Below are positions 36,898 to 49,998 of a DNA stretch of 64,000 nucleotides, one piece after another (position 1 is the first letter of the stretch; each line of letters begins with the position of its first letter). Below the pieces are notes generated by a model, which had not been told where the DNA came from, did not search any database, and saw nothing but the letters and a program-made list of their open reading frames with translations. Made by a program: the position numbers and the translations under genes. Origin of the DNA: Nymphaea colorata (taxonomy: Eukaryota; Streptophyta; Magnoliopsida; Nymphaeales; Nymphaeaceae). Location: the NCBI RefSeq assembly GCF_008831285.2, contig NC_045138.2:35641115-35705114 (forward strand), written 5' to 3'.

Positions 36898-37669
36898 CAG
36901 GTCTGAAGTATTTACGATATTAACAAGTTTATCATGTCCTTTTAAAGTGGCAAATTTTAAAACGGCATGGTGGTCCAGACGTCAATTACAATACCTAGAG
37001 CTATGGATTGTTTTTAGTTAAGGACATATGTATTGGTCATATTTTTTGAATACCAGATGCCATTTGATTTATTGGTTATATTTTGGTCACATTTAAAGAT
37101 ATTCTCACATTTGAAGCCGGGATCTTTCTAGGAGCAGTGACAAAACCCTTTACAGTGCACACCTATAAAATCTGCTTGTGCAAGAAACGACATCCATGGA
37201 GTTTCAAATGTGGTGTTCTGCTGCTTAACCAAGGCCGACTCCCGTTTCCACTGTGACAACCGCCTTGGGTATAAATGTTGCTGGGTTTTGCTAAGCGATA
37301 CACCTAAAAACAGGCCAAAAGCGAACAACAAATTAAGTTAAATAATTGATCTGCTTATGAAATTCCAGTTCACACACAACCACACGTGCAGTCATGCACA
37401 TTGCTCTAATTACCTTCTCCACTGCTTCTTTCCAAGACTTCAAATGAGAAGAGAGGTTTCCATGATACCAGGTTTTTTGCATGCTTTCTGCTTCTTAATG
37501 ATCCTAAAAAAATTGCTTTTTGCAGGGAAATTGAGCTTTATTGATCATCTTGAGGAGGTCTTATGATTTGTTAGTTTATCATTGACCAGCCATACTGAAG
37601 TCAGCCGATTCCCTTTGGGATTGCACCTTTTAGGTAAATATTCTATCAAAAACACATATATATTTGATA

Positions 37670-38040
37670 TGGGTGTTTACATGTGTGTGTGTGTGTGTGT
37701 TTGTGTTTGTGCCTTGGTCAATGTGCAAAGCTGCAAAAAATCTTAAAAGTAATAATTATTGGTTAAAATAGTTTCATGTTATCCTCATGAAAATAATGCA
37801 AAGGAAAGGTTTAAATAATTTTCTTGAAGTTTAATTCTCGTTTCATTTATAAAATGATGAAAAAGGACACATGATGAAAAAGGACACATGAGAATTTTCA
37901 ACCAGAACAAGCTTAAAGAATACACATTATGAGGGTCAAACTTAAGGCATTTTAAACTGGAAGGTTGACATCTAGAGAAATTTGGAGACACTTTTAGTTT
38001 CGTATTTTCTTTTTTGTCATTGTCTTCTCACTATGCAAAG
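37670..38040. other. AT-rich spacer with a TG microsatellite
   Basis: A TG tract lies near 37682-37700, and a 17-bp direct repeat (GATGAAAAAGGACACAT) at 37856-37888. No gene is seen. Confidence 0.5.
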
Positions 38041-38245
38041 ATGAACCGGGTTATGGGGGCATCTTCGCTTCAAGAACCGAGTTGTGAGAGGCGTACGGTT
38101 TCAAGAACCAGGTTGTCATGGGTGGAGGAGGTAGTGCTTTCAAGAACCGGGTTGTTGGGAACGTCTCGTCTCTGTTTTAAGAACCGAGTTGTGGAGACAC
38201 GAGTTGTGGAGGTGTCTCCGTTTCAAGAACAGAGGGTGCCACGAT
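38041..38245 (+). repeat. Minisatellite with TTTCAAGAACCGRGTTGT motif
   Basis: Five to six imperfect copies of a ~36-bp unit carry the core TCAAGAACCGGGTTGT with variants (ACCGAG, ACCAGG, ACAGAG). The region is GC-richer than its flanks. The 87-aa ORF over it (38014-38277) is a by-product of the repeat. No counterpart was seen elsewhere in the window. Confidence 0.8.
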
Positions 38246-38605
38246 TATTCTTTAATTACTCTAAATTAAGTATGTAAAAACAAGAGGCCGGTATGCATTT
38301 ATTTATCTTTAATGCTTTAACATTGCTCCATGTTGGACCATATGAGCCAATATTGTATCTTGCAGGTTTTTGCCAATATGATGCGAGGCCAATATGCATT
38401 TATTTATTTTTTCATTTTTAAATTAATTTAAACTATTTTAAAGTATTTCTTGACATTGAAAACTTTTAAAAACCACAATCCAATGGTTATTGAATATTGA
38501 TGCAATGCACTCAGTACATTACATGTACTTACAGTTTATACGGTCCCATGTTGAATCATGACTGGCTTTAACCTCAATTTATTCTACTTTAAATTAGTAA
38601 TTATA
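38246..38605. other. AT-rich spacer before the third CACTA-flank copy
   Basis: A short repeated GGCC(G/A)(G/A)TATGCATTTATTTAT motif occurs at about 38286 and 38389. No gene is seen. Confidence 0.5.
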
Positions 38606-39313
38606 GGGTTTCGTTTATGTTTGAGAAGTAACACATGCATTTTATTTGTTCTTTAGTTATAATTTGATAGCCGTATTTTTTTTATTGAAATTTCAATTTT
38701 ATTATTATGTTTCACAACTCATAATGCAATTATTGGTTCCTTTTTTTTTCCTTTTTGGACTCTTTAATGCGTCTAGTCCTCCTCCTAGTTGTGGGACTAC
38801 AAATTAAACTTTTGTTGGTAATATTTTTAGTGCCGTACAACAGGCACTGGGGTTTAAAATGTTAGAGGGATATTGATTTTAAAATGAAAGAGAATTTGAT
38901 TAGTAAGAGGAATTTTTATAGCCCACAACGGATGACCAGAGTAGCCTCTCAAGATGAAACGTAGAAGACATCTGTTTTTTTGGGTCTGGTATTCTTGTAT
39001 ATTCAAACTGTGATGATGGCATTGTTGGCGCTTCACAAAGCTACGGACCAGGGATTTAAAAGCACTTGTTTAGTCAAAGTAAGTTCAATAAATTCATTAA
39101 CCTCTATGATTTTTAAGCTACATTTACTAACTTTAATAACTTTCAATAAATTCAAACTTCACCGATTTTATCTAATTCTACCATGCGGCTGAGAAAAGAA
39201 GTATACTATGAAATGGAAAAATGAAAAAAAAGATACAGACGTTAATTGGGAGACAGGCGTAGGTAGGCGCACTTGAGGTGCACATCTCGGCCGTTGAGGT
39301 GTGCGTCACTACA
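38606..39313 (+). repeat. Third copy of the CACTA flank, joined to block 2
   Basis: Matches 25390-26104 and 59307-60021 but is more diverged than those two are from each other: AACACATGC for AACTCATGC, a replaced segment near 38814 and other small changes. It ends with CACTACAAC at 39307-39315, closer to the usual CACTA terminus than the CACTAGAAC of the other copies. From 39314 the sequence is that of block position 7143. Only the transposon terminus is left; the subterminal array is absent. Confidence 0.85.
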
Positions 39314-41332
39314 ACTTGAGCATGGGCATGGCACTTGGGTGTGCAATCAGTTTGTACAGGCCGCAAGTGAACCGAATCATGCTACTCAAGGCATGTGCTC
39401 ACCCTCGATGAAACACAGCCATGGGTGCGATTATCAGTAGATCTCCATGTGTTCGGGAGCTAACGATCTTAAAATAAAGAGAATTTTCTATTTTCAGGTC
39501 TACTTTTCGTGATCTTTTATAAGCTAAAGAGAAACCGGGAAAATAACATTTTCTTGAAACAAAACGAACCATGTGATGGTGTTTTTCTTTAAATAAGCAA
39601 GCAGACGGATAAGTGGTCAGGAGTTCCCATAGAAAGGGAAAAGCCTATGATACGAACTGTATGAATAAGAACCGAGAACAGAAGAAAATAAATGTGAGGC
39701 GACTTCAGTGGGCACATATGCTGTTGAGTGAAAGGCAAACATCCGGTGTAACTGCAGTGGGTGCTTCATCAGCAGCAGAAGCAACAGAGAGGAAGAAATG
39801 CTTCATTTAGGGCCGAACCTTTTCATTTTTACTTAAATTTGAGTCCGAAAGTTAAGCATTTTTTGTATGTGGCGCCATGGCTCTCTTGAAACTGCTATTA
39901 AATTCTGACACCTCGAGAGAATGACAAAGGTTGATGCTTTTTGGAATTGTATATTACTAGGACTTAGCTCATTTGGCTACGAAATCATATTAAACACCAT
40001 ATTGAATAGGTAGCTATTAATTTCACTGTTTTCTAACAACAGAATGGGAATGACCAGATCTTCCTTTCTCAAGATCTTTCATTTGAACTCATACCTTGTC
40101 TTTACGTAGTCAATACATATTTTCACAGAACGACTGGATCTCATATTAAAAAAAAATCCAAGTAAAATAAACAGGGACCAGGGTATTGTTCCGGAGCCGG
40201 TAAGCTATGAATCTTTCGTAAAAACTGGTTCCCGAGAATCTGCCAAAAGAACAAATTTTGCTTCTCGTTCTTGGGATTCATGGTGCAAAACTTACTTTCA
40301 GCAGAGAGAAACTATTATATTACCGATGTATGTCTGCGATGGAGGTTCATGGTACGTCTTGCATCGTCCAACGATCTCTCTCTCACTCTCAGAGACGGGG
40401 AGAGAGAGAGGCATCTCGTGGGGCGCTCCTAGGAGCATTCCCCCTTTGCCTTCGCCGCCAAAAGAGGGAGTCCTGAGTGGTTCTCCCTCTTCTCTTGTGC
40501 CGTACGTCTTCTCACAGACTCCACCACCCCTCCTCCCCCTCTTCTCCCATCTGCCCGCATTTAGCATTGACTCAGAGAGAACGCCAGTGAGCAAGGATCC
40601 TGCGGTGCTCTTTCTTATTCTTTCTTTTCCCTTTTCCTTTTCCTATTAAAAGCGAGAGCAAGATGGTCGTTTGTGATAAAACTAATGAACCAGGTTGACT
40701 CTCTCTCTCTCTCTCTTGTTAACTTGTATAACTCGTTAGAGGAAAGTGTATAAGGTACCAGCTGTTTTCTGGGGTCCCAATCAAAGTGGGGTACCTTGTG
40801 AGCGTCCAATCTAATTTGTTCTTAGTGGGGTTTTTGAGATGTTGGAGACAAGGCACTGGGTTTCCTTTTCCTCTTTTTCGTGCTTTTCTACGGATAACTT
40901 TTACAGTTTTACTATTGATTTTAGAGAATAACCTTAAAACACAAGTAAATATGCCACCTATTGTTCCTTTTGCTTAGCGAAAATTCTTCTTCTGATAAAT
41001 AAGTTATTGCTCCGAGTGTTTTGAGTTCCGGCGATTTGGAAAAACTTCATGCTTATGAAGATGGCGAATGTTTATTGTTGTTCATACAGTCTAACAAGTG
41101 CCCCTGTCAGATTGTAAGGAGGAATTCTTCTGAGTTATAGTGTTTACGTCCTCTGGAGTTTGGAGGTGTGAAAGATTGTTTGTGTAACTTGGGTGACAAA
41201 GGCATGATCACTTTCCGGTTGGGACATCACATATTATAGGGGCAATTATTTCAAGGTGCTCTTTTTGCTCTTTTTGAATCTGAGATGCTATACTTGTGGA
41301 CTTTCGAAGAGATTGGGAGTAGGAGCCATTAA
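39314..41332 (+). promoter_or_regulatory. Upstream region and leader of the bZIP gene, copy 2
   Basis: Same content as 7143-9160: CT-rich leader tracts near 40374-40412 and 40700-40714 and no coding gene. Its upstream neighbour differs from copy 1, so distal regulatory sequence beyond 39314 is not shared. Confidence 0.45.
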
Positions 41333-43309
41333 ATGGGGTTTCAGGCAATGGCTTCACCAAAGGAAGGAGGACAATCACCATGGGTTCAGGCTTTGGTTCC
41401 GCAGGGTTCTCTTTATAATCTTACACTAGATGAGGTGCAGAACCAGCTGGGAGATCTAGGGAAACCCCTGAGCAGTATGAATATGGACGAGCTACTTAAG
41501 AACATCTGGTCGGCCGAGGCGAATCAATCATTGGCTTTCTCCATGGAGAATCACAGTCAGGCGGGCCCGAAATCGGTTTCCGTCATATATGGCTTGCCCC
41601 AACAGGTGAGCTCAAACCTCACCCACGAATTGAGCAAGAAGACTGTCGATGAGGTGTGGAGAGACATTCAGCAGTTGCAGAGGAATAATAACAATGAGAA
41701 GCAAGTGCAAGACCAGCAACTTTCTGTGGGGGAGATGACATTGGAGGACTTCTTAGTGAAGGCGGGAATCGTCTCCGAAGCCGGCACTAAAAATGGAGGT
41801 AGTCGGAAGGGCGTGGAGCATTTGGAGATTGGTCATGGTGGTGGCAGTGCTGCTAGTGTGTTGGGAATCAATCCAATTGTTAGTCAGAATTTTCAGAGAC
41901 AGAGCCAGTGGCTAATCACGTCCTCCAGTAGCCAACAGCTGGTTGAGCCAAGAGACCAAAATTTGATTGGTGCTTATATGCCTAACCACCCAATCTCTGC
42001 GCCATTGCCCGCCACCGCTGGTCCAGTTATGGAGATGATGTTTACTGACAACGATCAAATGGCAGAGGCACAGTCACCAAACCGGAAAAGGTTTGCTTGT
42101 GGTGAAGTGATTGAGAAAACAGTTGAGCGAAAACAGAAGAGGATGATTAAAAACAGAGAATCTGCAGCTAGGTCGCGTGCCAGGAAGCAGGTGACGTCGT
42201 AATTCTCTTTTGCAGCCTTTTTGAATTTTCTGCAGTGCATCTCTTCTCTAACGCCATTTTCCTTTTTACCCTCACAGGCCTATACAAATGAGTTGGAGAA
42301 CAAGGTTTTGCGTCTGGAGGAGGAGAATGAGATGCTTCGACAGCAGAAGGTGAGCGATGTTTTCCTAATGGGTGTGTGTGTGTGTATCTATACGAAGATT
42401 CATGGTTCATTCTCTTGGACTGCTACCAAGGCAGTTTACTTTAAAGCAAAACCCAATGCTATGTTCTAAGAGGTGCCACTTTTAAAATTCTATAGTGCAT
42501 CATATCTTTGCATCAGTTCCTGCAAAAGCTAAACTGATTGGACAGTTCCAAGCAAAAGATTTACTCCATTATCTGGGATTGTCTTCCCATTCATGGTTGT
42601 TGACCACACCAACCACACGGCACACGTGCATATGTAGACATGTATGTGTGTAATATGACGGGTATTTCTAAGTCCTCATCCTTGATTAAATGTAATAGAT
42701 GTTAAATTGAATTTGTCAAGTTTCCATTCAAGTTGTGCGTTTGTATGGCCTTGCATTCATTGTCTGCAGAGTCAGACGTGCTGTCAGCAAACGTAGCCTT
42801 TTTCGTTTTTCTTCTTTTCTTGTTTGCAGGAATGACCTGAAGACATTTGACATCCCATGTATGATGTATTTGTTTTAGTTTACGACCTTTGCCTTCAGAA
42901 TTTCTTAAACATCCAAGTGCCAGAATGTAGCTCTCATGGTAATCCATTTCATGAAAGTGTTCAAAGAGCTTATTTTTTAATTAGTTTTGATGTCTTATTA
43001 GCCTCACATATTCATCGACTTGAATCTTGTTCTTGGGGAAAGCCAACTTGTGCATGATAGTGGTGTGTCATGGAAAAATGACAATATACAGGAGAAGAGA
43101 GGGTATCTATCATCTCCTGGTGAAACTCAATGCCTTATGTTTGTTATTCATGAGTTCATCTTTATTGGGTTGATGCATGCAAATTTCTACTCGTACTGAT
43201 CCTACATTATTTCCTTTTTTCTTTACAGAAGTTGCAGAATATTCTGTATGCAGCAATACAGCCAGAGCCAAAGTACAAGCTCCGCAGGACCAACTCTGCT
43301 CCATTTTGA
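41333..43309 (+). CDS. ABI5/AREB-like group A bZIP transcription factor, copy 2
   Basis: Exons 41333-42190, 42278-42349 and 43229-43309 give a 336-aa protein whose coding sequence appears identical to copy 1: C1-C3 motifs, bZIP basic region with N274-x7-R282, zipper leucines 292/299/306 and the RRTNSAPF tail. A substitution (g43175 against a11003) lies in intron 2. With both copies intact, this is either one gene counted twice or a fresh two-gene pair. The RRTxSAPF tail and short length favour the AREB3/DPBF3 branch over ABI5 itself. Confidence 0.93.
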
Positions 43310-45324
43310 TTCTCTGTCTATTGAACTCCATTTTGGTTCTGTGCCTATAACATTTGCAGATTCAGATAGCTTCAGTTGTTCAGAACATGAGAGACTCCAG
43401 GAGTTCTGTCCCACGGTCCGTAGTGTGGTAAGCAGGGGCATCTTTCTAGTGTGGCTTTTCTGCTTCGTCCTATGTAAATCTATTTACGGCATGCTGTGAA
43501 ATGAATATCAATCTGTCAAGAGAAGTTTGGGTTAAAGTTAACACTTGCATCCTTTTTCTGACACTATTTTCTTGTAAGTGCCCATGCTTCATCTAGCATC
43601 GCCATTAATGTTTTGCTTGAGAGAGATACAGGTGAACAACTATTCCAGTCTTCCTCCTGTACTAAAACCTTCAGTATAGAATATTGAGCGATCTCTTATC
43701 CCCAGTTCACAACTACATCCTCTGCTCTCCTCCAATTCTTGCAGCTAATCAAGAGTTACTTGCAAAGGAACAAAAGCAAAGATTTTTCATTGCCCCTTCT
43801 TGAAGAACTTCCGGTTGCATCTAGCTGTACCAGCCAACAGAATCTTGGGAATGAGGCATCAGGAACAAAAGAGGGGAAAAAAAAGAAAAAAAGAACATCC
43901 CTTTTCTTTTATTTCTGTTGAAGAAACTGATAACTTTTTATTTGTTGGTAAGCTCGCCTGCAAGGCCTGGCATGTGGGAGGCATTAGCTGAGAGCATTCT
44001 TGCCTGGACCTAGTGAATCCTTCTGCATTAAGCTTAGACTCGGTTTAATGTGCCAAAACATATAATGTTTACAAGCACACCAGATGCATACTGAACATCA
44101 TAATTGTTATATCACAAAATCTGTGCCGACCTCTAGCCGTTCATGGAAAAATTTGTCTACATGTTTGCACCACGAGAGAACATTCCAAAACAAGTTGGAA
44201 AGGAAAAAGTTAGAATTTGAAGGGATCATGCAATTGCGTGTAATGTTGCCTAATCATAAGTCATTCATTTGGTTTTCCATGTTACCAAACTTAGAATTTT
44301 GAGAAAACCAAATATGTGATCCTTGTTACTGAGGGAGTCGTCCAATTTCAGTATTCTTTAATGGTAACAAGACGTGGTGCTTAGACAAGTGGTTGACAAA
44401 GCATCATCAACTGGAAGAAAACAGGAAAATAGGCCATTGAAGGGAATCAAACCACCTGACGTTTACTCTTGAAATCTGATGATGGTTCGGTTTTCTCTCA
44501 TTCCAACTTACAGATACGTCGTTTAGAGTCTTCATGGAGAATAAGCAAGGCCTAAGATTGATCAATCCCAGTAAAAGGGGGCACCTGGTTTTCAAGCTCC
44601 TTGTCTAATGCATAACAGTTGGCATCAGCATGAGATCTCGAGGACGAAATCAGAATTCCGGTTCCACCTTCGAATCCTTTCGCCTTCATCATTAAGAAGG
44701 AAAACTATTGAACTTGCAAAGCCCTAATCCCTTCTCCCGCAGCGCTAAGGGCCTGGGTTGGTTCAGTCTTCAGTTTGCACTGGCTTTTCGTTAAGTGTGG
44801 GCAGGAACTCATTTCGGGTGAGCAGAAGTTATAGAAGTTCCTTGAGGCTCGAACGCCTCTCATTCTTTCTGTTTCCGGGATTCTGGATTGCGTCTGGACT
44901 CAGTCGGATCACGTTTCCAGGATTCTGGACTGCGTCGGGACTTAGTCGGAGCAGAAAAACATTCAAAATGTATTTGCACTTCAAAAGTATGAAAAATTGA
45001 AATCAATCCAGATGATTAAATATTTAAATTCATCATTAGAAACACCGTAAACTGTTGCAAAAAATATTGTAAATACTGACAATAGACGGCCAACTGATTT
45101 TAATTCTTCAAAAAGGTAGGAACTTGAACTTGTTTTTTAAGAATTGCTTCCATGACTGAACCTAACGAGCCATGACACGGAAGACTGGAGAGAGATGTCG
45201 GGGAGGAGCCAGCGCCTCGTCTGAGATCAAAGAATCAGTTGACTTGACCATCTTGAACCCTCCCGACCCTTTCCCTTCTTTTTTTCTAGCCGGGCAGAAG
45301 CTTGCCGCCAGTCTGCTTTTGTGG
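43310..45324 (+). other. 3' region of bZIP and spacer to SSN2-like, copy 2
   Basis: Same content as 11138-13152, including the 42-bp tandem pair at 44871-44954 and the possible alternative 3' exon beginning near 43745. Confidence 0.4.
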
Positions 45325-46229
45325 ATGGCGGTGTGCAACGCCGTCGCGGATTCAGTCTTCCATTCCATCGGTCACGCTGGTTCAGGTTCCCTCTCTGTCT
45401 CCATCTCTCTCCGTGACTGCTTATGCCTTCTTCTTCCACTTCGTGTGGCATCTGTTTAATCGCCGGAAGAAGTGTCCGACGATCAACTGTCCATGTGAGT
45501 ATGGACTTCTTTCTATCTCTTTCTCATTACAGCGACGAAAATGTTCGGGCTCTGAGGTCCTCTCTTTCTCTCTCTCTCTCTTCCCCCGCTCCCCCACCGG
45601 GCCACCCCCTTCTCTCTCAAGAATTCCAGATTGCATTTTTTATACGGCAAAAATTTGGAGCGGGCGCTCAGAATCGTGGACCTAGGCGGCGTCAAGCGCA
45701 TTGCCGGCGAACCCAGCGGCCGAGCGCTCTTTCTGGTCACTCTCCTCCCTCGTGCTTCGTGGGCTTCCCTTTTCGCTTCTTATTCTTCGTGGGTTTTATT
45801 TTCTTCTTGTTTTCTGTTTATTTGCGTAATGGGTTGGGGTTGACCGGATTACATTGGGTTTAGGTGGTGGTGGAATCAAGAAGGAAAGAGGAGTACATCT
45901 GCTTCCCTACCCACCATTGCACCTGCTACTCCTCCTTCTACGACGTCGTCAACAAGGCGGAGCAACTCTGTGTACGGCTGTTAGTCCCTGTCCAGTTTCC
46001 CTTGTACCTTCACTTTCATCATCCTTCTTTTCTTGTGGTTGTATTATCATCTGTCAAATTTGTTTTCTTCGTCTGTTAAATTTGTTTTCTTCGTCCTCAT
46101 CGTCATATTTTTTGTTTCTTGGTCCAGTGTAAGCATCAGTTGGCTGCACGGTTCGCGGAGGGGGTGCAGGCTTACACGGAAGTGAGAGTGCCTGACGAGG
46201 AGTTGGCTGTCATGCTGTCCAGGCTCTGA
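45325..46229 (+). CDS. SSN2: SWIM zinc-finger protein, SSN2/SWS1 (ZSWIM7)-like, copy 2
   Basis: Exons 45325-45385, 45470-45494, 45630-45735, 45864-45971 and 46128-46229 encode 133 aa, the usual size of plant SSN2. The zinc ligands C83, C85, C101 and H103 are all present. The protein has no targeting signal, consistent with a nuclear recombination factor. The only differences from copy 1 are two extra C residues in intron 2 (CCCCCG and CCCCCTT runs). The 25-nt exon 2 lies between a 84-nt intron and a 135-nt intron. Its assignment rests on phase and on the family-like VSDDQLS it supplies, not on transcript data. Confidence 0.86.
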
Positions 46230-46401
46230 CGCTTGCCTGTGGTGTAATTGTTGTTCAACACCAAGAGGTGATTCTTATCTTTGACGTAAATTTCTTTCAG
46301 GAGTTGGCTGTCATGCTGTCCAGGCTCTGACGCTTGCCTGTGGTGTAATTGTTGTTCAATACCAAGAGGTGATTCTTATCTTTGACGTAAATTTCTTTCA
46401 A
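46200..46401. repeat. 101-bp tandem duplication over the SSN2-like stop codon, copy 2
   Basis: Same arrangement as in copy 1 (units at 46200-46300 and 46301-46401), so the duplication predates the block duplication. Confidence 0.93.
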
Positions 46402-47024
46402 TCCCTATAGGCAATTGATTGTTCTTTCCGTATTACTTAACTTGTGTTCCTATTGGTGATTGACCTCTCTGTGTTGGTTCATTTGTCATTTTGGTTTATA
46501 TTTTTGGCCTTTTAGTCATTCTTGTGAATTTTGTATAGTGTCTAAAAACTATCTCAACTCCGGAAGATATATATCGTATCCTTTTTCCTTGTTCTGCTTC
46601 TCTGTACTGATTAAAAGCAGTTGCATCGGTACAAGCTGTTACAAGAAATGGTTGCTGATATTCACTTTGTTTGTTTACGCCTTAATCATTTGAGGCATTC
46701 ATGTTACGAAGCTGGGCGGAAAATTATATTTTCTCTTGTTTGTTGTTGCTTAGATGGACGAAGCTGGTTATGGCGAAGCGTAAATAAATACGTTTTCTCT
46801 CTTTACTTTTTCAAAATTGGTGTCTCATTTTCTAGTAATCTTAAAGGATTTAATGAATGGTAATGACAAATCTCAACCACTTCAAAACCTTGAATGTTTC
46901 ACTTACTTGAGTTCCTCACAATGTCGGACTCATGGCAATTCTTTTAATTTTAGAAAATAATGCTGACTTATTGAATTCACTATTTCCATTGTTCAATTGT
47001 TATCACTTATTGATGTTTTTACAG
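46402..47024 (+). other. Spacer between SSN2-like and YqgF-like genes, copy 2
   Basis: Matches 14228-14849. The open segment from 46621 (LHRYKLLQEMVADIHF) reads further here because GCTGGGCGG has one G more than in copy 1. No family is recognised. Confidence 0.4.
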
Positions 47025-49953
47025 ATGAAGCTTGTGAACCCAAATGACTTATTCCATTATCTCTTGAAGAATAACAAGCTGAACAGAGGGCGGTTGCTTG
47101 GGTTAGATGTTGGTAGTCGGTATGTTGGTTTGGCTATTTCTGACCGCAACAATGCGCTTGCATCACCTCTGAGGTATGAAATATCTAAGTCAACTAGTTT
47201 ACCATGCTCTTACAGAGAATTTGTATTAGTAATTTAGTATATTATAATTCATATCTGAGGCAGAACTAGGACTGGTAGATCCTGTTAATACAATTTTTTT
47301 CCTGATGTTGGTTAGGTTAACTTCATTCACATGAGTCTCATATGTGGCCTACAGATTATTTTTTGTGACTATCTATCCAGATTTTAATGTTAGAACTTAG
47401 AAGCGCTAATGCTAGATTCATTTTTCACACCAACTGTTGGATGTGTTGTTAATCATGACTAAATCCTGGTGTTCATTTTGTTCTTTCAAATTTGGAGTTT
47501 GAATTAGTCTCGGAAGACTGAAAAACCGGTATGTTTTCTGTATGGTGTGTTTATTTTCCCAATCAGACACACTAAAAGGTCATCTTTGGTTTGAATCCTG
47601 ATAATCTGGACTTTGTAATGTGAGTGTGGAAGCTGGCAACTGATGATATCCAACAATGCAACAATAGAAAAGAATTTTCTCCCTTGTCCTCCCAATTGAA
47701 ATAGTTGATTTTATTAAGTAGCATAAATCACCAAATGCTCTTTATATATGCAAATATAAAGAGTAGATATACTGCTAAACTTAAAAGTTTGCTTCTATTA
47801 CTTGACATGAAAAATGAAATCAGAAAAGCCAGTTAAAGAAAAACATGGAAAAGCACCAACTTTATCCAGTTATTCTTTATTTCTTCGTTTTCTTGCTTAT
47901 ACTCATTATGAAGGCTAGATTAGTTGGGATCCAGCTTCCTTTTTTGCATGTTTCAGGCACATTCCTTTGATTGAAGTCCACATGCTTTAAAGTTTAAACA
48001 GCCTGTTCGCTAGTAGTTTTGTGGGGAAGCTTCAAGTCTTCTTCTTCTTCCTTTTTTTTTTTCCCTTTTCTGTTCTATAATTTTCCTTTCTGTTAGAGTA
48101 ACTATGGGTACCAGAATCTTATAACCGCGGTGACATGAATGTTGGAAATACAAATTTTGATCATTACATTGTGTCTTGATTATTTTGGTGTACATATTTC
48201 CTGATCTAATAACTTTTTTCAAAATTTAATCCTATCAACCTGGTTACATGGTTTCCTATCAATTTGACAGTGTATTAGTAAGAAAGAAGTCAAACATACA
48301 GTTGATGGCCAGTGACTTTGAGACTTTGGTAAGATTGTTTCCTGCTCTCTCTCACTCTCTCTCTCTCTATATGTGTGTGTGTGTGAGTATATACAGGCAC
48401 ACACACACACACACGTGCGCACACATGCATGACAAGTCAGGGTTTGTTCTAGACAGATATTGGAGTTCAATGTCTGGAAGGAGCAGTATTAGATGGTGCG
48501 TGACAAAAGAACCTTTGCTTAGTTTTGATTTTATTGACATCCGCATGAACCTTTTTTTTCCCCTTTTTTGTGATCAGGGTTTTGTGACATGTAGTCTAGA
48601 TATACGTGTTTACCAATATGCCATGTTAGAATGCATGATGTAGTTCCCTTTTAGTGGTGATTCTGTAAAGTATATACTACCTGTTCCTTGGTAATGTTTG
48701 TGGTCCTCGAATACTTTTTTTGCTTCCATGACATATGTTTCCACCTATGATCATCTTCTGATTTTCTTAGGATGTGTGCATATTTGACATTGTGAATGGT
48801 TATCTTCTGATTGACATTTTGAATTTTTGATGATTAAAACAATTTAAGGTTGTCAATTCCTATCTTTAACAATCTCGAAGTTGAACTCATTTTCAGTGGT
48901 ATGTTTTTCTAGTTAGAATTGCACTTTCTCAAATTGCATATTGTTTTTCTTTTGTTATGTGGACCTTGTTTCAACCCAATTTGTTTGATTAAAGGAGGTT
49001 CATATATGTTCCTTATCATTCAGCCATCGCATCCAGGAAGCAACATGGTAGTCTATTTAGAATTGAATAGGAAACTGCATCAAAATTTAGTGCAGCATAG
49101 AAGCACATATGGAGTACGACAAGCAAATATAGGCCTTCATTATGACTAGCAGATTATTATAGTCAATTCTGATGCTACTTTGTTAGGATGCCTCATGTCC
49201 CTATGCCAGGGGCGATACACATGCTGCAATGGCCAGGACAAAGGTCATGAAGCTGCGAGGGTAGCCTAAACTCCAGAGTAAACATTTCCAGTTTGATTGT
49301 TCTTTTTCTTTTGCAGTACTTCTGCCCACATTTCTGCTGTTAGATTATCCTTTTTCTGATAAGTATGTACTATTGACTTCTGTCTCTGGACTCTGGGTAT
49401 GTTCACCTGCGTGGATGTTTATGTGCTTGCCCATAAGTCCAGCTAGATTCTCTGCATATCCTGCTTGACATGATTGATAAGTAAACAGTGATTGACATGA
49501 CAGCCAGTAGTAATTTTGAATGGTTAATACAACGTCTTAGCATGTCTGTGCAGGTAAAAGAATATTCTTTAGCGGGGTTAGTTATAGGATGCCCTTATAA
49601 TTTCATGGGTTCTGAAAATTCACAGGTAAATATTATTTTCAGGTTTCAAGATGTCAGCTATTCGTGTCGATATCTATAGATTCTGGTTTTGTGTAGGTGG
49701 CACAAGTAAAGCTATTCGTGGATTCTCTTCGCAGGACTGGGCAACTTGAAGGATTGAGCTACACGTACTGGGACGAGAGGTTTACTTCAAAGGTGAGCGT
49801 TGACCCTGCAGTTCAAGAGTGAAAAAAAGTCACTAGGTTACTCATGTTGGACTACTTGTCTTGTAGTGTGTAGAAGCACTGGTGAGGCCCCTCAATCTGC
49901 ATCCCGTGCAATATAAGACGGTTATTGACAAATTTGCTGCTGTTGCCATTCTC

Positions 49954-49998
<45 letters not shown>

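Larger units (their letters stand above)
35589..37669 (+). repeat. Diverged tandem duplication, unit B
   Basis: Counterpart of 33236-34765. B retains an extra exon-like segment at 36457-36546 coding AADLLREHIRKLIEEKVAAA and ending in TGA, and a further open piece near 36762-36818 (KEVQNFASLKKKEDGSS then stop) that looks like a C-terminus. It also contains internal tandem duplications at 36263-36457 and 36797-36897. The gene these come from is not recognised. Confidence 0.85.

Noticed and set aside
37998-38040. Homology of this stretch to 28975-29015
   Set aside because: Only about 25 bases alike (TTTTTGTC.TTGTCTTCTC and CTATGCAAA); too short to be meaningful.
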